Source: a virus. Taken from it: a stretch of 64,000 nucleotides of DNA. Below the pieces are notes generated by a model that was not told the origin of the DNA, made no database searches, and worked only from the letters and a program-made list of their open reading frames with translations. Below, in pieces: positions 41,233 through 49,043 of this stretch; position 1 is the stretch's first letter; each line of letters begins with the position of its first letter. The DNA is taken from positions 1-64,000 of IMG/VR virus record IMGVR_UViG_3300024999_000072; one strand, written 5' to 3'. A program made the position numbers and the translations under genes.

Positions 41233-42273
41233 TTAAATCAAATCTACTGCTTTTTTTAATTCCTCAATATCTTTATGGGTGTAAACCTTGTCGGTGATAT
41301 CATTACTGGCGTGTCCCATAATTCTTTTAATACTCACCTTATTCGCGCCGGCATTATCCATTAGAGTGGCGAAGGTGTGCCTACAATCATGCGGACGATG
41401 ATCTGGCATTTCCAATTGCTCCATAATAATCTTCCATTTCTCTTCGTAGTAATTCCAATACTTCATTTGTTTGTTTTCGTGATTTACGATTAAAAACTCG
41501 TGCCCCTTATCCTTCCTCTCAGCTATATATGGGAGGATTTTTTTATTAATAGGTATGATTCGATTTTTCCCTGCTGCTGTTTTGAGGCCGCCTTTCATGG
41601 TCCTATTCTCAATGTCGATATCTGCTGTTTTTATCAAAAGTAATTCGCCAACACGTAGACCGGTATAAATCATAATCAAAGTGGTGTCTATAAAATCCAT
41701 CCTATCAACGTTATTAGTTAATAACGCAATCTCATCTTGTGTAAATGGCCTCCGGGTGCTTTCTGATTCGTTCTCTCCTATCTCGACAAATTTCGAATAG
41801 TCCTTATCTACAATATCATTTTCAAGTGCGTACTTGAAAAGCTGATTAAATAAAACTTTGATCTTTTTTAAAGTCCCGTGACCTTTCTCGCATTGGTCAA
41901 TTACGCTTTGCATGTGTGGTTTTTTGATCTCGGTGAATTTCGTATCATATAGGTCTGTAGAGTGATTATAGGCGGCATTATATCCATTTATGGTTGATTT
42001 TGAGTTTGTTTTCTTGAATTTTTCCTCCGACCATTTTCCGTAAAGCTCAGAGAAGGTAATTGCTTGATCTATAGAATATGGATTTTTATGGTATTCAGCT
42101 AAAGCAAGAAGGGCTTCTTGGCGCGTTTTAAAGTATCCGATAGGCTTGTAAAGCTGTTTAAGCTTACCTTTATCTTCGTCAAGTTCCCACCCTGTAGTGA
42201 CCCTTGCGCGGAATGGTCGTCTTCGTTTTCCTGATAACTTACTAATATTTCCGAAGCCATTGGGGTTTCTCAC
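41233..42273 (-). CDS. Phage tyrosine integrase
   Basis: A 346-residue integrase. Residues 1-60 are an AP2-like arm-binding domain, about 70-165 the core-binding domain, and the rest the catalytic domain, with R207 (YTGLRVGEL), K231, H295 and R298 (HDCRHTF), H321 (IMGHAS) and Y331 (DKVYTHK). It lies next to the CI-like repressor and excisionase-like genes, so it is the main integrase of the phage. Confidence 0.93.
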   Translation of the reverse strand: MRNPNGFGNISKLSGKRRRPFRARVTTGWELDEDKGKLKQLYKPIGYFKTRQEALLALAEYHKNPYSIDQAITFSELYGKWSEEKFKKTNSKSTINGYNAAYNHSTDLYDTKFTEIKKPHMQSVIDQCEKGHGTLKKIKVLFNQLFKYALENDIVDKDYSKFVEIGENESESTRRPFTQDEIALLTNNVDRMDFIDTTLIMIYTGLRVGELLLIKTADIDIENRTMKGGLKTAAGKNRIIPINKKILPYIAERKDKGHEFLIVNHENKQMKYWNYYEEKWKIIMEQLEMPDHRPHDCRHTFATLMDNAGANKVSIKRIMGHASNDITDKVYTHKDIEELKKAVDLI

Positions 42274-42279
42274 CGTCTA

Positions 42280-42624
42280 TCACCCTTCTGTCATTACCTC
42301 GAGTCTACCAATAATTTTTAATTGATCTTCGTCTGGCAACTTTCTAAATAATGAAACAGCATACTGCTCTCCTTCAGATAGCCCATTGATTGGGCTATCT
42401 CTTTTTTCGCCCCTATACATTTCATCAAGAGTAATTCCTAGTAAGTCGCAAATCTCCATTAGTACTGCAGCGTCAATGGAATTTGTCCCATTCTCCCACG
42501 AAGAAATTGTATTGTGCTTAATTCCTAACTCTGCAGCCAACTGTCGCTGCGTAAGACCTTTTAAATCACGATAATACTTAAGATTTCTGGCAATGTTCTC
42601 CTTGATTTCCTTGATATCATCCAC
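42280..42624 (-). CDS. CI-like repressor (XRE family)
   Basis: A 114-residue protein with an N-terminal HTH (QRQLAAELGIKHNTISSWENG) and a short C-terminal helical domain (GEQYAVSLFRKLPDEDQLKIIGRLEVM). AAAGGAGG precedes it. Divergent from the Cro-like gene over a region with three 17-bp operators. No self-cleavage domain, so induction probably needs an antirepressor. Confidence 0.85.
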   Translation of the reverse strand: MDDIKEIKENIARNLKYYRDLKGLTQRQLAAELGIKHNTISSWENGTNSIDAAVLMEICDLLGITLDEMYRGEKRDSPINGLSEGEQYAVSLFRKLPDEDQLKIIGRLEVMTEG

Positions 42625-42658
42625 CGCTATACCTCCTTTGCTCTGAATTTAATAACTC

Positions 42659-42688
42659 ATTATACTTCATAGCTTTACTTATATTCAA
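42659..42688 (-). promoter_or_regulatory. Repressor promoter
   Basis: On the minus strand TTGAAT (42688-42683), 18 bases, TATAAT (42664-42659), 35 bases before the repressor start. Confidence 0.6.
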
Positions 42689-42695
42689 TACAAAT

Positions 42696-42773
42696 ATTCA
42701 CGTAATATGAATATGTATGTTGACAGTTCATAAATTATGAACTAGTATAGTAATAAATTCATAATTCATGAAC
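42696..42773. promoter_or_regulatory. Three 17-bp repressor operators
   Basis: ATTCACGTAATATGAAT (42696-42712), GTTCATAAATTATGAAC (42726-42742) and ATTCATAATTCATGAAC (42757-42773) share an inverted-repeat pattern with 30-31-base spacing, as expected for CI/Cro control. Confidence 0.8.
42720..42748 (+). promoter_or_regulatory. Early lytic promoter overlapped by operator
   Basis: TTGACA (42720-42725), exactly 17 bases, TAGTAT (42743-42748). The middle operator fills the whole spacer, so repressor binding would block the polymerase. Confidence 0.78.
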
Positions 42774-42791
42774 AAGGGAGGTTGATTAACT

Positions 42792-43010
42792 GTGGCAGAT
42801 AGAACGATAGGCACTAGCATAAAGCAATACATGGCGAATAAGGGGATAAGCCAAGCTTTCATTTCGTCCAAAACAAAAATTCCTACAAATATCCTTAACC
42901 CTATCTTGAATGGAAAAAGAAATCTGCTTGCAGAAGAATACTTTATTATCTGCGAGGCTTTGGACGTACCCCTGCAAACATTCAAGGAATCAGAAAATCA
43001 AGCAAGTTAG
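42792..43010 (+). CDS. Cro-like XRE regulator
   Basis: A 72-residue helix-turn-helix protein (QAFISSKTKIPTNILNPILNG) from GTG with GGGAGG upstream. First gene of the early transcript; probably represses the CI promoter through the shared operators. Confidence 0.8.
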   Translation: MADRTIGTSIKQYMANKGISQAFISSKTKIPTNILNPILNGKRNLLAEEYFIICEALDVPLQTFKESENQAS

Positions 43011-43020
43011 GTTGGTGTGT

Positions 43021-43227
43021 ATGATGGGGACAAAAAGTCTCTCAGTTCATGAAGCGGCCGAGATTATGGGGAAGTCAGATCAATTCGTAAGAATTGGACT
43101 GCAGAGAGAAATCCTACCATTCGGATCTGCAGTTAAGTTAAGCACCAGGTGGACTTACTACATTTCTCCAACTAGGTTTTATGAATACGTGGGCAGGGAT
43201 GATGTCCGTTGTGAAAAAGTTGGTTAA
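43021..43227 (+). CDS. Excisionase-like MerR/HTH_17 protein
   Basis: A 68-residue protein (SLSVHEAAEIMGKSDQFVRIGL...) with a winged-helix pattern, QREILPFGSAVKLSTRWTYYISPTRF, typical of small phage excisionase/regulator proteins. Start at ATG ATG (43021/43024). Confidence 0.75.
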   Translation: MMGTKSLSVHEAAEIMGKSDQFVRIGLQREILPFGSAVKLSTRWTYYISPTRFYEYVGRDDVRCEKVG

Positions 43228-43413
43228 CGAGACACCCAACACCCAGAAAATGGCGGCGAGCCTAAAGATGTGGTAGGAGGCTAAAAACCACACCCAAGAC
43301 AATGGGTCCATATTTCTAACCTCGGATTCAAGTCTTTGCGTTGACTACAGGACACAACTTACTCTTCGCCACTTCCCTTATTAAAAGTATCTCACAAAAG
43401 GAAGGTGCAATAA

Positions 43414-43893
43414 ATGTCAAGAATCGCAACTAAATGCGCAGGTAATGCGTTCCATATTGCTCGAATAAGCGCGATTACGAGCAATGAAATGTTTAGCAGT
43501 CGCGAAGGCGTAGCGGAGATCACCGGTATAGAGCGAACACGACTTGGCCGAATTGAGGCCGGAACCTTGACTCCATATCCAGAAGAAGTGTTGTTACTGG
43601 CTCACGTTTATAATGCTCCAGAGCTTTCGAATCATTATTGCTCCAAGGAGTGTCCTCTTGGAAAGCAAACAATACGTCCGGTTGAAACTGGTGATTTGGA
43701 CCGCTTGACCTTAAAAGCATTATCGGCTTTACAGGATATAGTTCCGATCAAAGATATGCTTATCAACGTTGCTGCTGACGGAGTGATAAGCGATGCAGAA
43801 AGACCAAAGTTCAAACAAATTTTAGATGCCTTATACATGATTGCGGATAATGCTGAATCATTAAGGTTGTGGGCTGAGAAGAATCTGAAATAG
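43414..43893 (+). CDS. HTH DNA-binding early protein
   Basis: A 159-residue protein with an XRE-like N-terminal HTH (REGVAEITGIERTRLGRIEAG), a Cys motif (HYCSKECPLGK) and a helical C-terminal domain. AAAGGAAGG precedes the ATG. The 186 bases before it (43228-43413) hold no supported gene. Confidence 0.75.
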   Translation: MSRIATKCAGNAFHIARISAITSNEMFSSREGVAEITGIERTRLGRIEAGTLTPYPEEVLLLAHVYNAPELSNHYCSKECPLGKQTIRPVETGDLDRLTLKALSALQDIVPIKDMLINVAADGVISDAERPKFKQILDALYMIADNAESLRLWAEKNLK

Positions 43894-43907
43894 ACGGGCG
43901 TCCGCAC

Positions 43908-43930
43908 CGAAACTTAACTCGGTCACGAAA
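43908..43930 (+). repeat. Repeated leader element A, copy 1
   Basis: A 23-base sequence starting CGAAACTTAACTCGG just before the 43946 gene; 20 of 23 bases match copy 2 at 44575-44597 before the 44611 gene. Confidence 0.6.
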
Positions 43931-43945
43931 AAGGAGGGAATGTAA

Positions 43946-44140
43946 ATGGCAAGCCTTGCAGCTAATATACGTATTTGTGATTTGGATCAATTCAAGTCCT
44001 TGCTTCATCATTTCAGTAATCTAGTAAAGCACATCGAAAAAGGAGATTACAAAGATAGTTCCGGTAATGACTTGAAAAAATGTGATGCTTATTTGGAACT
44101 CGAATCATCACTCGCGAAAAAAGCTGCTCACGAAGTGTAA
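43946..44140 (+). CDS. Small helical protein, unknown
   Basis: A 64-residue protein (MASLAANIRICDLDQFKSLL...) with AAGGAGGG upstream. No family recognised. Confidence 0.6.
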   Translation: MASLAANIRICDLDQFKSLLHHFSNLVKHIEKGDYKDSSGNDLKKCDAYLELESSLAKKAAHEV

Positions 44141-44163
44141 GTTCGCAAGCAGCCAAGGAGTTT

Positions 44164-44487
44164 CTAGAATTCAATTTTCCGTTCGAAGTATTTAATTTCC
44201 GCTGTCTTTTGCATATCTTCCCATTTGTCGAAACTAGTAGTCCTTAAAATGTGTTCGTCGAATTCATCATCCGGAATAGCTGCGAAGTCCTCTACGGAAT
44301 TCACCTTAAATCCTCCGGATTCCAGAAGCTCTTTGAATGATTTGAATTCAGTGTACTCACTCATGAAATCTGGATTAAACAATTCTTCAAACGAAACCTC
44401 CCTTTCTTCGGATAGTTCTTTGGCTGCTGATTCCATTCGCCTTAGTTCCTTTTCGAGTTTATCAAAGCCCTCGAATTTCATCCCCAT
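44164..44487 (-). CDS. Acidic phage protein transcribed against the early operon
   Basis: A 107-residue protein, MGMKFEGFDKLEKELRRMES..., with FEELFNPDFMSEYTEFKSFKELLESGGF and a C-terminal DKWEDMQKTAEIKYF. Similar proteins are common in Firmicute phages and plasmids. ATG at 44487 has GGGAGGTGAG. One of three isolated minus-strand genes in the early region, possibly moron cargo. Confidence 0.72.
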   Translation of the reverse strand: MGMKFEGFDKLEKELRRMESAAKELSEEREVSFEELFNPDFMSEYTEFKSFKELLESGGFKVNSVEDFAAIPDDEFDEHILRTTSFDKWEDMQKTAEIKYFERKIEF

Positions 44488-44574
44488 ATTCTCACCTCCC
44501 TTTATTAATTTACCATTTCGATAAAAGGAAAAGAATTCCTGTAAATAATGGAAGTGAGCCAAGAACATTCGTAT

Positions 44575-44597
44575 CGAAACTTGGCTCGGGCACGAAA
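44575..44597 (+). repeat. Repeated leader element A, copy 2
   Basis: Second copy of the 23-base leader, here before the zinc-ribbon gene at 44611. Its left side can also pair as GAGCCAAG/CTTGGCTC. Confidence 0.6.
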
Positions 44598-44610
44598 TCA
44601 AGAAAGCGAG

Positions 44611-44802
44611 GTGAACAAACTGGAAAAGCAAACAGAAAAGGCCACTCCAAACGGCAATTCGGAGCAGCCAAAAAGATTATGGTGTGCATGCGGATCGGAA
44701 TTAATTAAAACTTGTCCTGAGTGCAATGGCCGTTTTTCAAGAGAGGCAAATTACTGCGGCCGTTGTGGAGCTAAGCTGATAGACGCTATTCAACGTTCTT
44801 AA
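44611..44802 (+). CDS. Zinc-ribbon protein
   Basis: A 63-residue protein with CACGS..CPECNGRF...YCGRCGAKL, likely one zinc ribbon. The start is uncertain: GTG at 44611 overlaps the ribosome binding site (GCGAGGTGA), while CTG at 44620 lies at ideal spacing; an ATG at 44548 precedes the leader and has poor spacing. The 3' end overlaps the convergent gene at 44786 by 17 bases. Confidence 0.6.
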   Translation: MNKLEKQTEKATPNGNSEQPKRLWCACGSELIKTCPECNGRFSREANYCGRCGAKLIDAIQRS

Positions 44803-44989
44803 TCTTCGTCCCACAACTCGGGCAATGTATTTCAGTTTTATTCGGAAAATCCTTAGTGCATTTCGGACATTTAACTATCATCGGTTCCCCACAACGTGTG
44901 CAGAAATCTTCGGGACCAGGAATTAATTTATAAGTAGTTTTGTAATTACACTTTGGGTTACTGCAGAATTCAGCAAATCCAACAATCAT
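44786..44989 (-). CDS. Double zinc-ribbon protein, convergent to the previous gene
   Basis: A 67-residue protein with FCSNPKCNY, FCTRCGE, KCPKC and HCPSCGTK, two probable zinc ribbons. ATG at 44989 has AAAGGAGGTAGG. Its end overlaps the 44611 gene on the other strand. Confidence 0.72.
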   Translation of the reverse strand: MIVGFAEFCSNPKCNYKTTYKLIPGPEDFCTRCGEPMIVKCPKCTKDFPNKTEIHCPSCGTKIKNVE

Positions 44990-45075
44990 ATCACCTACCT
45001 CCTTTCTTTGGCTGATAACCTTAGCAATTACCAATTCAACGGATGGGAGGAAGTTCCTGCAAGGAGAGGATTTCT

Positions 45076-45729
45076 ATGACCAACCCAACATTAGTTAAAT
45101 CGGAAACCTTCGGAACTATTCAATGCGACTTTTGGCAAGATGGAAATCAAAACATCTTAATGACAAGAGAGCAGATCGGGAGGGCATTGGAATATAAAGA
45201 CCCACAAAAAGCTATTGATAATTTGCACTCAAAGCATCGCGAGAGATTGGACAAACTTTCAGTTACCCTCAAACTGAGGGGTACTGACGGGAAGGAATAC
45301 GACACCTGCGTTTATTTCGCAAAAGGAGTTTACGAGATTTGTCGATGGAGTCGCCAACCAAAGGCTGATAGTTTTATGGATTGGGTATGGGATGTAGTTG
45401 AAGTGCTCCGCAAATCTCCTAACATCGAAGGATTTCAAATCTTCCGAACTCTCGACAAAGACCACCAACGCGAAACTATGGATCGCCTAAAATCCAACCT
45501 AGCACAACCCGTTCAGGTGGATTTCATTAAAGCCAACACAATCGCCAACAAGGCTGTATCTTCCCTGCACGGCTATCCCAAGATGGTCAAAAAAAGCGAA
45601 ATGACACCGGATATGCTCGTGCAACGTCAGGAAATCCTCGAAGAGATCGTAAGTCTAATGGCAGTCAAGGAAAAGTTTAATCTGGATCTGCAGGTTAGTA
45701 AAACGGTTTATGGCAAGTACTTGAATTAG
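45076..45729 (+). CDS. BRO-N antirepressor-like protein
   Basis: A 217-residue protein. The BRO-N domain spans about 5-110: FGTIQCDFWQDGNQNILMTREQIGRALEY, then DNLHSKHRERLDKLSV and WSRQPKADSFMDWVWDVVE. The C-terminal half is helical. ATG has AAGGAGAGG upstream. Such proteins inactivate phage repressors or control early genes. Confidence 0.85.
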   Translation: MTNPTLVKSETFGTIQCDFWQDGNQNILMTREQIGRALEYKDPQKAIDNLHSKHRERLDKLSVTLKLRGTDGKEYDTCVYFAKGVYEICRWSRQPKADSFMDWVWDVVEVLRKSPNIEGFQIFRTLDKDHQRETMDRLKSNLAQPVQVDFIKANTIANKAVSSLHGYPKMVKKSEMTPDMLVQRQEILEEIVSLMAVKEKFNLDLQVSKTVYGKYLN

Positions 45730-45732
45730 CAT

Positions 45733-45747
45733 TGTGAAAACATTGGT
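45733..45747 (+). repeat. Repeated leader element B, copy 1
   Basis: TGTGAAAACATTGGT followed by CAT-TGGAGGGA before the 45770 gene; identical 15 bases recur at 46297-46311 before the 46323 gene. Confidence 0.6.
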
Positions 45748-45769
45748 CATTGGAGGGAGGTGAAAAGGG

Positions 45770-46060
45770 ATGAACTATAAAGTTGTCATTGAAGAGCAAA
45801 TCGTTGAATTACAAGACAGACAAAAACAGCCAACAACACCGGATCAATCTTGTCTGATAGCCAGAACGATCATTGAGTTAGTAGAAATGGCAAAATGTCT
45901 TCCGGAAGAAAAAGAAATAGCCGAACCGAAAGTGCAAGTTTCAGAACGGCAAATAGTAGTCAACTTATTAGCCAATGTATCGAGCGATGTATCAGCGGAA
46001 GATATTGCTAAGGAAATCGTTAAGGGTCTTGAGTTCGCTTCAGCTTCTCATAATCTCTAA
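45770..46060 (+). CDS. Small acidic helical protein, paralogue of the 397-558 gene
   Basis: A 96-residue protein starting MNYKVVIEEQIVELQDRQ. Its first 45 residues resemble the small protein next to terminase; the C-terminal half is extra (VNLLANVSSDVSAEDIAKEIV). GGAGGGAGGTG precedes it. Its end overlaps the minus gene at 46020 by 41 bases. Function unknown. Confidence 0.62.
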   Translation: MNYKVVIEEQIVELQDRQKQPTTPDQSCLIARTIIELVEMAKCLPEEKEIAEPKVQVSERQIVVNLLANVSSDVSAEDIAKEIVKGLEFASASHNL

Positions 46061-46199
46061 GGATTGAGGCACAGACTTGCGCGGCAGTCTTGGCGGTTCT
46101 TGCATTCAGTGCAACAAAAGCGTTATTGTCTGGATTCGGGTTTTTCTCATTATATCTTTCTAGAAAATCATTGAGTAATTTATCGAAGTCAATTTCCAA
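46020..46199 (-). CDS. Small minus-strand protein, unknown
   Basis: A 59-residue protein from TTG at 46199 (GAGGTGAT at 7 bases), helical with DKLLNDFLERYNEKNPNPDNNA. An ATG at 46229 lacks a ribosome binding site. Its coding end overlaps the convergent 45770 gene. Confidence 0.5.
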   Translation of the reverse strand: MEIDFDKLLNDFLERYNEKNPNPDNNAFVALNARTAKTAAQVCASILRDYEKLKRTQDP

Positions 46200-46296
46200 A
46201 TTATTAATCACCTCGTTTCGTATCGACATGGATAGTCCGAACAGCTTACCATTTCGACACTAGAGAGGAAAAGCATGTATCAAGATGGAGTAATGC

Positions 46297-46311
46297 TGTG
46301 AAAACATTGGT
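46297..46311 (+). repeat. Repeated leader element B, copy 2
   Basis: Identical TGTGAAAACATTGGT, then GA-TGGAGGGA, directly before the 46323 gene. Confidence 0.6.
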
Positions 46312-46322
46312 GATGGAGGGAT

Positions 46323-46658
46323 GTGAACAAAACGGAAGCAAAAACCATCCAGCAGGATATAGAGAATGGAACGCTACCCATTGAGGCTGTCTGTGAAATG
46401 CTGGCAAATTCACTAGATGCTAATGCCTTATTTATATCACTGTTTCAACGCGAACAAGACACAGTTCTTAGTAATGGGGCAATGATCTTAGATGAATTTA
46501 TAGCCACAAGTAAAGGCATGTTGACTGGTAGCCTATTAATGGAACGACTTCTGAATAAATATGTAAGCCGCGAACAGGAACGGGCAGATACCCTTGCATT
46601 GGCCCTAGATGTATTAAAAGGGGCAAAAAATACCGAGAAATCACTCAGCAGTTTATAA
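46323..46658 (+). CDS. Small helical protein, unknown
   Basis: A 111-residue protein from GTG at 46323 (NKTEAKTIQQ...). GGAGGG lies only 2 bases before the GTG; a downstream ACG (46332) is better spaced. No family recognised. Confidence 0.58.
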   Translation: MNKTEAKTIQQDIENGTLPIEAVCEMLANSLDANALFISLFQREQDTVLSNGAMILDEFIATSKGMLTGSLLMERLLNKYVSREQERADTLALALDVLKGAKNTEKSLSSL

Positions 46659-46662
46659 GGAG

Positions 46663-47082
46663 GTGAAAACCACGAAAGAGCAGATCACCAACAAAGACCA
46701 GGCGTTTGAAACACTATTAGAGATCAACAGATCACCACGAATTGGATGGATCACCAAAGGCAGCCGCGCAAAATCAAATGAGAACATCGAGATATCTCGA
46801 GAGCTCGCGAAGGAGCTGGCTAATAAAACCGTCTACTTTTACCAAACGCTTGAGTTGCTCCCGTGCGATCCGTTTTGCAACTGCAGCGAAATAGAGGCCC
46901 TGCTACTAAAAACGGTCCAAGAACTGCCTAATGGTGACACGGTAGATGAGCTTGAGCAAATCATGTTTAGATTTTGCCCTTCATGCGGGAAAAAGTTCGA
47001 ACGAAAGCGAGGTGAAGGAAAGCATGGCAAAAGCATCCCTAACAGCGTGGATCAAGGGCCTAACGCTAACCCCGACATTTGA
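46663..47082 (+). CDS. Zinc-ribbon protein with helical N-terminus
   Basis: A 139-residue protein with CDPFCNC and FCPSCGKKF near the C-terminus. The GTG at 46663 is part of the AAGGAGGTGA ribosome binding site; an in-frame ACG at 46672 has ideal spacing (8 bases from GGAGG). Overlaps the next gene by 59 bases. Confidence 0.6.
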   Translation: MKTTKEQITNKDQAFETLLEINRSPRIGWITKGSRAKSNENIEISRELAKELANKTVYFYQTLELLPCDPFCNCSEIEALLLKTVQELPNGDTVDELEQIMFRFCPSCGKKFERKRGEGKHGKSIPNSVDQGPNANPDI

Positions 47083-47299
47083 AAACCTACCAGACCCTAA
47101 ACCAACAACTCCCGGCGGATATCTAAAAACCTTGACCATGCCAAAATGTAAGTCCTGCAATTGGATTCTGCACTCTGGACACAAAAGCTTCTGCAATCAT
47201 CCTAGATCGCCAGAGGCCACGAAGAGGAATAACGCGACCCGTATTCCTTCAATTAATACGAAGTTATCGCCAGAGTGGTGCCCGTTGAGGATTGTGTAG
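47024..47299 (+). CDS. Cys-rich small protein
   Basis: A 91-residue protein with CKSCNWILHSGHKSFCNHP and a C-terminal CPLRIV, a likely zinc site. ATG has GCGAGGTGA upstream. Overlaps the previous gene. Confidence 0.62.
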   Translation: MAKASLTAWIKGLTLTPTFENLPDPKPTTPGGYLKTLTMPKCKSCNWILHSGHKSFCNHPRSPEATKRNNATRIPSINTKLSPEWCPLRIV

Positions 47300-47315
47300 G
47301 GGAAAGGAGGAAGCA

Positions 47316-47834
47316 ATGGAGTTATGCCCCAAATGTGGTTGCCTATCGTACTTCGACTCATACTTTCGAAAAATGATGTGCAATACTTGCCAACATACAT
47401 GGAAGGAGGAAGGGAAAGTGGAGAACTTCCAAATAGAAGTAAAGGTAACGGATCTCGAAACATTTAAGCGAATCGTAGCGGAGAACGAAATATTAAAACT
47501 GCAGCTCGAGAAACTCAAGGCAGCAAGCAAGGAAGCTGCTGAAATCCTTAGAGATATGGTTGACGTAGCGAATGCAACAGGGAGCGCTTATTTGTATCGA
47601 AGAGATACCGAAAACGTTTTAAGGGTTATAAAAGCGTTGGCAGTTGGAGATAACGAACCCCACCCCGACGGCCCACCATCCTCGCCAGACGGTTCTGGAA
47701 TTAGCCAAGGGATCAAGAACATACTCCATGACATGCGCAATATGCCAGATGGCTCAACTTACTCAATTGCGCTGGTGCGTGAAATGCTCCATAGCCTCTT
47801 GGATGAGGAAGGGAGCGAAGACGATGCTCCGTAA
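47316..47834 (+). CDS. Zinc-ribbon/coiled-coil protein
   Basis: A 172-residue protein. CPKCGC...CNTCQH at residues 4-28 forms a zinc ribbon; residues 45-80 are a coiled coil (EILKLQLEKLKAASKEAAEI). ATG has GGAAAGGAGG. Overlaps the next gene by 11 bases. Confidence 0.7.
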   Translation: MELCPKCGCLSYFDSYFRKMMCNTCQHTWKEEGKVENFQIEVKVTDLETFKRIVAENEILKLQLEKLKAASKEAAEILRDMVDVANATGSAYLYRRDTENVLRVIKALAVGDNEPHPDGPPSSPDGSGISQGIKNILHDMRNMPDGSTYSIALVREMLHSLLDEEGSEDDAP

Positions 47835-48012
47835 GATCCTAGAATCATTCGTCGGTCCATTATCAAGCTCTGAATTCGCCACAGTCATGGACCTAGTCAG
47901 AACAGATGTGAAAGTTAACCGCGTCGCCTTTAAACGGAGGACAAGCACTAAGGAAGCGGTTGACATTGCGTTAGGTTGTTTCATGGCACTCCAGAGGGGA
48001 CGGGTAGCTTAA
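47824..48012 (+). CDS. Small basic protein, unknown
   Basis: A 62-residue protein (MLRKILESFVGPLSSSEFATVM...), helical. GGGAG upstream and operonic overlap support it. Confidence 0.58.
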   Translation: MLRKILESFVGPLSSSEFATVMDLVRTDVKVNRVAFKRRTSTKEAVDIALGCFMALQRGRVA

Positions 48013-48038
48013 GTATTCGAGAGGAGGTGAAAGAAATA

Positions 48039-48251
48039 ATGAAAACCCTTAATGATGCACTTGAATTAAGCGAGAAGGATGAGCTCATGAACGAGTTGAA
48101 GGAACATGTCGCGCTCCGGGACAACATGGGCGGATCTCTCTATTGGAACACCATGAACGATGAGTGTTGTGCCATAGCAACACGGTGCGCAAGACTAGGT
48201 TGCGACAGGGCGGAAATAGCTAAAACTCTCGGTCGGGGTAATTTTATGTAG
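48039..48251 (+). CDS. Small protein, unknown
   Basis: A 70-residue acidic protein with several Cys (DECCAIATRCARLGCDRAEI). ATG has AGGAGGTGA. No family recognised. Confidence 0.6.
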   Translation: MKTLNDALELSEKDELMNELKEHVALRDNMGGSLYWNTMNDECCAIATRCARLGCDRAEIAKTLGRGNFM

Positions 48252-48266
48252 AAGGAAGGTAAGCGG

Positions 48267-49019
48267 ATGGATATCAAGGAGCCCAATTTATCCATAGTTG
48301 TTTTAACACCTGACCAAAAGGTTGTAGCCATGAAAGCCGCCAAAGATTTAATGCATGGTGCTAGTTACATCCGTGAAATGGTTGAAGGTGATACCTTAAC
48401 GGCCGAGATGCGAGACAGTATGTGCAACCTCATGGATCATTACACGAAGGAAATTTGCGAACCACTAGGTTATGCTTCGGCAGCCGCGCAGAGAATTGAA
48501 GAGAAACACGCTGACATTCGCAGGCTTAACGGTCGCATCCACGAACTTGAACGTCAGTTAGGTGAAGCTGCCCCAATTGACACCGTTCCCAATCTGCTCC
48601 GTAATCTTAAAGATGTCGTGGATGAGTGGTGGAAAGGACAGGGATTCGGCTGGATTTTTGAACTTCAATACAGTCCATACGGTTCAGTTAATCTAAAGTT
48701 TAGCTTTTCGTTCGACCATGTTTTCTCAATGTCAAATACGCCGGTGAGTGACAAGAAGACTAAAACGGATAAACGAAACAACTTGGAAAAACAGGGTTAT
48801 ATCTTTCTCGTTGATGAGAGTGAACACCGTTTGATGGACTGTGATACTAATCGAATCTTGTCTCAATGTCTATTAACCAAGCGTTTCCCATCGATCACGA
48901 TTCGTTACTGGGAGAATCGACACGTTCACAAGAGCGACAAGTTTGCTCTCTGGGGAATCCACGCAGTTATTCAAGATATTAAGGACCTAGCGGTGCCAAG
49001 CGATATATTGCCGGGCTAA
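48267..49019 (+). CDS. Unknown early protein
   Basis: A 250-residue protein: helical first half (residues 1-110, with a coiled coil RRLNGRIHELERQLGE), then an alpha/beta half (GFGWIFELQYSPYGSVNLKF, YIFLVDESEHRLMDCDTNRI). No motif recognised. Confidence 0.65.
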   Translation: MDIKEPNLSIVVLTPDQKVVAMKAAKDLMHGASYIREMVEGDTLTAEMRDSMCNLMDHYTKEICEPLGYASAAAQRIEEKHADIRRLNGRIHELERQLGEAAPIDTVPNLLRNLKDVVDEWWKGQGFGWIFELQYSPYGSVNLKFSFSFDHVFSMSNTPVSDKKTKTDKRNNLEKQGYIFLVDESEHRLMDCDTNRILSQCLLTKRFPSITIRYWENRHVHKSDKFALWGIHAVIQDIKDLAVPSDILPG

Positions 49020-49043
49020 CCAAGGCGGAAGGAGGCGCACCCA

